From Curtobacterium ammoniigenes NBRC 101786 (lineage in GTDB: Bacteria > Actinomycetota > Actinomycetes > Actinomycetales > Microbacteriaceae), in assembly GCF_001571045.1 (NCBI RefSeq), contig NZ_BCSV01000004.1:1-64000 (forward strand): 64,000 bases of DNA, in the 5' to 3' direction. The notes beneath the pieces are model-generated. The model saw nothing but the letters and a program-made list of their open reading frames with translations. It was not told the DNA's origin and did no database searches. Below are positions 62,632 to 64,000 of this stretch, in pieces (the first letter of the stretch is position 1; each line of letters begins with the position of its first letter). A program made the position numbers and the translations under genes.

Positions 62632-64000
62632 GTGACCATCGCGACCAGCATCAGCTCCGATCCGCTGACCACCGACCCGTCCGACCGGGAGGCGCCGCGC
62701 GTTCTCGACGTGCGCAATCCGCGGGACGGAATGATGGCATCGCGCGTCGAGGTTGCGTCTCCGGCTGCGCTGGAGGCCGGAGTGCGTCGCGCCCGAGCGG
62801 CATTCGCGGGGTGGTCGCGGACCGCCCCCGGGGAGCGCGGTCAGGTACTTCGGGCTGCGGCACTCGCGCTTCGCGAGCACGCGGAGGAACTCGCGGCGCT
62901 GAACACGCGCGAAACGGGCAAGGTTCCCGGGGACGCGCTCGGCGGCGTGATGGCCGGCATCGACACGCTCCTGCAGTACGCGGAGCTCGGTCCGCTGCAT
63001 CGCGGCGAGGCGCTGCGCGGCAGCTTCGGCGCGGGCGACTTCGCGGTCCCCCACCCACGAGGCGTCGTGCTCGCGCTGACACCGTGGAACGACCCGGTGG
63101 CGGTCGCATGCGGGATCCTCGGCGCGGCGATCGTCTCCGGGAACACCGTGGTGCACAAGGCAAGCGAGCGGTGCCCTGCGACCGGAGCTCGGCTCAACGA
63201 ACTGCTCGCGGCGTCGTTGCCCGACGGTGTGCTCGTCGGGATCGACGGGGATGCGGCGACGGGCGAGGCGCTGCTGTCCCAGGATGGGATCGCCGTCTAC
63301 GCGCACGTCGGGTCGACGGCGACCGGCGACCTGCTCGCGGCGGCAGCGGTGCGATCACGGGCGCACGTGATTCGGGAGAACGGCGGCAACGACGCCATCA
63401 TCGTGGACGGCACGGTGGATCCCGAGTGGGCCGCTGCGCAGACGGCGCTCGGCGCATTCGCGAACACCGGACAGATCTGCACGAGCGTCGAACGCGTCTA
63501 CGTGCATCGGGCGATCGCAGACGAGTTCCTGCGCGCACTCGTCGCCCGGGCCGAGGCACTGACCGCGTCGGATCCGGACACGTTCGGGCCCCTCGTCGAT
63601 GCCCGCATGCGCGAGGCCGTCCAGGCGCACGTCGACGACGCCGTGGCAAACGGTGCCCGCGTGCTCGCCGGCGGGAGCATCCCGTCCGGCGACGGCACGT
63701 TCTACCCGGCGACCGTGATCGCGGACTGCACTCCGGACATGCTCGTGATGCGCGAGGAGACCTTCGGCCCCGTCGCCCCGGTCCAGATCGTCGACGACTT
63801 CGCAATGGGCCTCCGTCTCGCGCAGGAGGATCGCTACGGCCTGGCAGCAACGGTCCTGACCGCGGACACCGGCCGCGCACTCGAGGCCGCAGCGGTGCTG
63901 CCGGTCGGCACGGTGAAGGTGAACGCGGTGTTCGGCGGAGCGCCGGGCGGGAGCGCCCAGCCGCGTGGCGCCTCCGGAGCCGGATTCGGATACGGACCGC
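62632..64000 (+). CDS. Aldehyde dehydrogenase family protein, truncated by the window edge
   Basis: 456 codons visible, no stop before the edge. It has the ALDH fold: the substrate-oxyanion Asn in LALTPWNDPVAVA, the Lys in NTVVHKASERC, the general-base Glu in VIRENGGNDAIIV, and the nucleophile Cys in NTGQICTSVERVYV, then EETFGPVAPVQIV. It oxidises an aldehyde with NAD(P)+; the group resembles benzaldehyde or succinate-semialdehyde dehydrogenases. GAGGAGG lies 7 nt before GTG 62632. A link to the glycan genes is not obvious. Confidence 0.88.
   Translation, partial: MTIATSISSDPLTTDPSDREAPRVLDVRNPRDGMMASRVEVASPAALEAGVRRARAAFAGWSRTAPGERGQVLRAAALALREHAEELAALNTRETGKVPGDALGGVMAGIDTLLQYAELGPLHRGEALRGSFGAGDFAVPHPRGVVLALTPWNDPVAVACGILGAAIVSGNTVVHKASERCPATGARLNELLAASLPDGVLVGIDGDAATGEALLSQDGIAVYAHVGSTATGDLLAAAAVRSRAHVIRENGGNDAIIVDGTVDPEWAAAQTALGAFANTGQICTSVERVYVHRAIADEFLRALVARAEALTASDPDTFGPLVDARMREAVQAHVDDAVANGARVLAGGSIPSGDGTFYPATVIADCTPDMLVMREETFGPVAPVQIVDDFAMGLRLAQEDRYGLAATVLTADTGRALEAAAVLPVGTVKVNAVFGGAPGGSAQPRGASGAGFGYGP

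Overview
The window is 64 kb of high-GC chromosome from a Gram-positive actinobacterium, most likely Micrococcales and probably Microbacteriaceae. That placement rests on the housekeeping order lpd-sucB-DUF4191-RDD-glnA-glnE-glnA2, an actinobacterial RNase P RNA, a textbook GlnR operator in front of glnA, and many leaderless genes whose -10 hexamer (TANNNT) ends 6-7 nt before the start codon. I see no insertion sequence, phage gene, CRISPR array or tRNA. No stretch longer than about 300 bases lacks a gene or RNA.

Region 1 (1-13.2 kb) is core metabolism and cell wall. It holds rpoD followed directly by a very divergent murT-gatD pair, then PAC2 and MFS genes, pepA, lpd and sucB (2-oxoglutarate dehydrogenase E3/E2), a pseudokinase-like membrane protein, DUF4191 and RDD. 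GatD has lost both glutaminase catalytic residues (Cys to Gly95, His to Gln198), and MurT contains no cysteine at all, so it lacks the zinc ribbon of ordinary MurT. In an organism expected to have type-B peptidoglycan, where the D-Glu alpha-carboxyl carries the cross-bridge and is not amidated, this suggests a repurposed ligase. It is the most interesting finding here.

Region 2 (13.3-25.1 kb) is nitrogen and cofactor metabolism: glnA under a GlnR box, glnE, glnA2, nadE, map, ppgK, rnpB, a CT398-like coiled-coil protein that has lost three of its four zinc cysteines, and a NIF3-family protein.

Region 3 (25.1-38.8 kb) is accessory and signalling. It has a sedolisin-type peptidase, an AraC regulator, and a cellulose-synthase-like GT2 gene in one operon with STAS and RsbW-like genes, with an intact membrane SpoIIE/RsbU-type phosphatase divergent from it. 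Together these look like a partner-switching circuit tied to an exopolysaccharide synthase. ppc, a degenerate GAF-PP2C protein, a GIY-YIG protein and a zinc-ribbon/PD-(D/E)XK-like nuclease follow.

Region 4 (38.8-52.6 kb) holds a universal stress protein, DedA, a secreted/anchored tripeptidyl-peptidase-like hydrolase, a CrtI-like oxidoreductase behind a leaderless 17-codon mini-ORF, and a tightly coupled five-gene oxidative operon: membrane protein, gluconate-dehydrogenase subunit 3-like, GMC oxidoreductase, ThDP enzyme and enolase-superfamily dehydratase.

Region 5 (52.6-64 kb) is a glycan locus with a nearly complete ADP-heptose pathway (gmhB, gmhA, hldE-like), three GT9 heptosyltransferase-like genes, two further glycosyltransferases, an HAD phosphatase, an SDR, and a truncated aldehyde dehydrogenase at the right edge. 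A heptosylated surface glycan in a bacterium without LPS is implied.
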